Shown here piece by piece: positions 7,915-9,376 of a DNA stretch of 9,376 bases. The stretch spans positions 1-9,376 of the forward strand of contig JAKDLQ010000083.1 in the NCBI GenBank assembly GCA_030452775.1, read 5' to 3'. Within the stretch, counting starts at the first letter, position 1. Each line of letters begins with the position of its first letter. The translations under genes and the position numbers were made by a program. Under the pieces are notes generated by a model, which was given only the letters and a program-made list of their open reading frames with translations, was not told the origin of the DNA and ran no database searches. Source of the stretch: Micrococcales bacterium. GTDB taxonomy: Bacteria > Actinomycetota > Actinomycetes > Actinomycetales > Dermatophilaceae.

Positions 7915-9125
7915 CCGTCCGCGGCTGGCGCGGCGTGGGCGCCGGTGCGCCGGTTGTTGATCGCGACCCGCACGGCCATCGCCTTCTCGAAGGCCAGGTG
8001 CCAGAACCTGTTGAGGACGATCTCTCGCTCGCCCACGAGCTCCACCACGTCAGCGCCCGCGCCGAGCTTGAAGAGCAGCAGGCCGATGAGCGGCGAGGTG
8101 GCCCCGAGCGAGGTGTTGAAGCCGCGGAGATCGTAGGAGTGGCATCCTGCCTCGATGGCGTCCTGGATCGCCTGCCACTGCAGCGCGTTGGAGGCGCGCG
8201 CATCCCGGTTGCGGCTCGTCGACCCGCCGTAGAGGTAGGAGAACGTGCCTCCGACGCGCACCATGAGGCCGGAGGCCAGCACGTCGCCATCGACGTGTGC
8301 CTCGTAGATCGCGCCACCCACCTGCTCGTTGTCGCCGGAACCGAAGGCCGTGATCATCTCGGCGAAGTAGGACTTGGCGCGCGGGAAGAAGTGGTCGCGC
8401 GCCGCGGTCTCGGCGTAGAGGTCGTAGAAGGCGTCGAGCCCCGCGCCGGCCACCGACCGCACCTGCACGCCCGCCCTGGCTGCCTTCCTGATGTTGCGGC
8501 GCCACTGCTGGTTCATACCCATCAGGGCATCGTCGGTGCTGCGCTCCAGCAGGTCGATGACGCAGAGGTAGCGTGGCTGGCCGACGGCCGATGTGTTGTC
8601 CCACCCGATCGGACGCCACGCCTCCCGGTCGAGCCAGGCTTCGAGCGAGCGGGCGACCGGGTTGTCGAGCGTCGGTGGCAGTCCGGTGAACGACATGAGC
8701 CCGCCCTGCGAGATCTGTTTCTTGACGATATCCGGCTCCCACGTGCGCGAGACGACGGGGAAGCCGAGCCGCAGCGCGAACGCCCCATCGGCCCTGGCCC
8801 AGGCGACGAGCGGGTCGATCCACACCCCGGGGTCGTCGGCGACCGTCTCCCACGGCAGGGCCGGGCCATCCGGCAGGTAGGCGAACGAGCGCGTGAGCCT
8901 GGGCAGGTTGCGCGACAGCACGAGGCCAGCACCGACGAGCTCCCCCTCCCCGGTCGCGGAGAACCAGCCGAGCGGGCTCTGGCGCCAGTCCGGCTTGGTC
9001 CGGGCCCAGGCCGGGGTCTGCATGAAGCTGCCGCCGCGGGCGATGACGGCCTGCTCGAGCTGGTCCATCGAGATGGGGCGGACCGTGAGCGGGCCGGTCG
9101 CGGCTGGTTGCTGGCTCTGGGACAT
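7911..9125 (-). CDS. FemAB-family peptidoglycan cross-bridge aminoacyltransferase
   Basis: Member of the FemA/FemB/FemX (MurM) family, which transfers amino acids from aminoacyl-tRNA to the stem peptide of lipid II at the inner face of the membrane. The 404 residues fit the family and fold as two GNAT-like domains. Seen in sequence: SFMQTPAWARTK (33-44) near the N-terminus, FAYLPDGPAL (81-90), the basic block MNQQWRRNIRKAARAGV (204-220), FYDLYAETAARDHFFPRA (233-250), the C-terminal GNAT core YLYGGSTSRNRDARASNALQ (298-317), and YDLRGFNTSLG (331-341). There is no signal peptide or membrane segment. The start ATG at 9123-9125 has AGGG 8 bases upstream. The stop TGA overlaps the hrpA GTG start by GTGA. 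Which amino acid is added, and to what position, cannot be read. A relation to other GNAT-fold aminoacyltransferases is possible, but the FemAB assignment is the best fit. Confidence 0.9.
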   Translation of the reverse strand: MSQSQQPAATGPLTVRPISMDQLEQAVIARGGSFMQTPAWARTKPDWRQSPLGWFSATGEGELVGAGLVLSRNLPRLTRSFAYLPDGPALPWETVADDPGVWIDPLVAWARADGAFALRLGFPVVSRTWEPDIVKKQISQGGLMSFTGLPPTLDNPVARSLEAWLDREAWRPIGWDNTSAVGQPRYLCVIDLLERSTDDALMGMNQQWRRNIRKAARAGVQVRSVAGAGLDAFYDLYAETAARDHFFPRAKSYFAEMITAFGSGDNEQVGGAIYEAHVDGDVLASGLMVRVGGTFSYLYGGSTSRNRDARASNALQWQAIQDAIEAGCHSYDLRGFNTSLGATSPLIGLLLFKLGAGADVVELVGEREIVLNRFWHLAFEKAMAVRVAINNRRTGAHAAPAADG

Positions 9126-9174
9126 GGCGGCAACCCTATCGACGCGGGCCGGTGCAGCCGCGAGGCAGCCGACG
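9126..9174 (-). other. Short gap upstream of the FemAB gene
   Basis: 49 bases between the membrane protein stop and the FemAB start. It holds an AGGG Shine-Dalgarno at 9134-9137, 8 bases from the ATG, and two near-identical copies of GCGGCTGC/TCGGCTGC on the - strand. I see no convincing terminator and no clear promoter, consistent with read-through from the upstream gene. Confidence 0.4.
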
Positions 9175-9376
9175 CTACGGCTGGTCGCGGGTCTCGGTCT
9201 CGACGGCGGCGCGCGCTGCCAGCCTGGCGCGTCGGATCCACCACAGCCCGAGGATGGGCAGGACGAGCGGCACGTAGCCGTATCCGGCGCCGAAGTGCGA
9301 CCACACCGTCTTGTCGGGGAAGGCCGACGGAACGGAATACGAGATGGCCCCGACCAGCAGGACCCCGATGAGCTCG
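9175..9376 (-). CDS. Small membrane protein, C-terminal fragment (5' end beyond the window)
   Basis: An open frame enters from the right edge and ends at TAG 9175-9177, giving the last 66 residues of a protein. The visible part starts with a hydrophobic segment (ELIGVLLVGAISY), then a short soluble loop (PSAFPDKTVWSHFGAGYGY), a second hydrophobic segment (VPLVLPILGLWW) followed by positive residues (RRAR, fixing the inside), and a charged tail rich in Ala, Arg and Glu ending in DQP. This is a typical C-terminal end of an integral membrane protein with both ends of the last helix well defined. I do not recognise the family. It is on the same strand as FemAB with a 49-base gap, so it may be in the same transcript. 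The codon use is like its neighbours. Confidence 0.7.
   Translation of the reverse strand, partial: ELIGVLLVGAISYSVPSAFPDKTVWSHFGAGYGYVPLVLPILGLWWIRRARLAARAAVETETRDQP

Noticed and set aside
7935..9371. A 478-residue open frame on the + strand, antisense to FemAB and the right-edge gene
   Set aside because: It is opposite a recognisable FemAB protein, has no known motif, and its Arg/Gly/Glu-rich composition is that of a shadow frame in high-GC DNA.
1..9376. Search for a mobile element, CRISPR array, tRNA or a novel defence system
   Set aside because: No spaced direct repeats, tRNA-like cloverleaf, transposase, integrase, toxin-antitoxin pair or compositional shift was found. Every long stretch is explained by ordinary conserved genes.

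Overview
This is a GC-rich window of about 9.4 kb with strong G/C third-position bias and frequent GTG/TTG starts. Together with the protein families present (an actinobacterial PAC2 protein, an actinobacterial-type PolA-like polymerase without a 5' nuclease domain, a full-length HrpA and a FemAB-family enzyme), this points to an Actinomycetota chromosome. A member of Micrococcales is my best guess, but that is inference from protein style, not from a marker gene. I see no tRNA, rRNA, CRISPR array, insertion sequence, integrase or phage gene. The region looks like core chromosome.

Layout. The left third is on the + strand: a MalY/PatB-type PLP enzyme (C-S lyase or aminotransferase) that runs in from the left edge, then a 580-residue PolA-family DNA polymerase. 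The polymerase start codon (TTG) overlaps the end of the first gene by 8 bases. The rest is on the - strand. Read in transcription order from the right edge it holds: the C-terminal end of a small membrane protein (cut by the window), a FemAB-family peptidoglycan cross-bridge aminoacyltransferase, the DEAH-box RNA helicase HrpA, and a PAC2-family protein. The FemAB stop and the hrpA start share the bases GTGA, so those two are very likely translationally coupled. PAC2 follows after about 116 bases if its best start is used, so it may also have its own promoter. The two strands converge with only 5 bases between the polymerase and PAC2 stop codons. A GC-rich hairpin just inside the PAC2 end is the only terminator-like structure there.

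The genes do not form one evident pathway. The leftward group mixes cell-wall assembly (FemAB, which uses aminoacyl-tRNA), RNA/ribosome remodelling (HrpA) and a proteasome-chaperone-like PAC2 protein. The rightward pair joins sulfur amino-acid metabolism with DNA repair or replication. No new defence or mobile system is visible. The points most worth a second look are the polymerase with an unrecognisable proofreading domain, the RG-rich N-terminus of HrpA that depends on the start chosen, the femAB-hrpA coupling, and the PAC2 start-site question.
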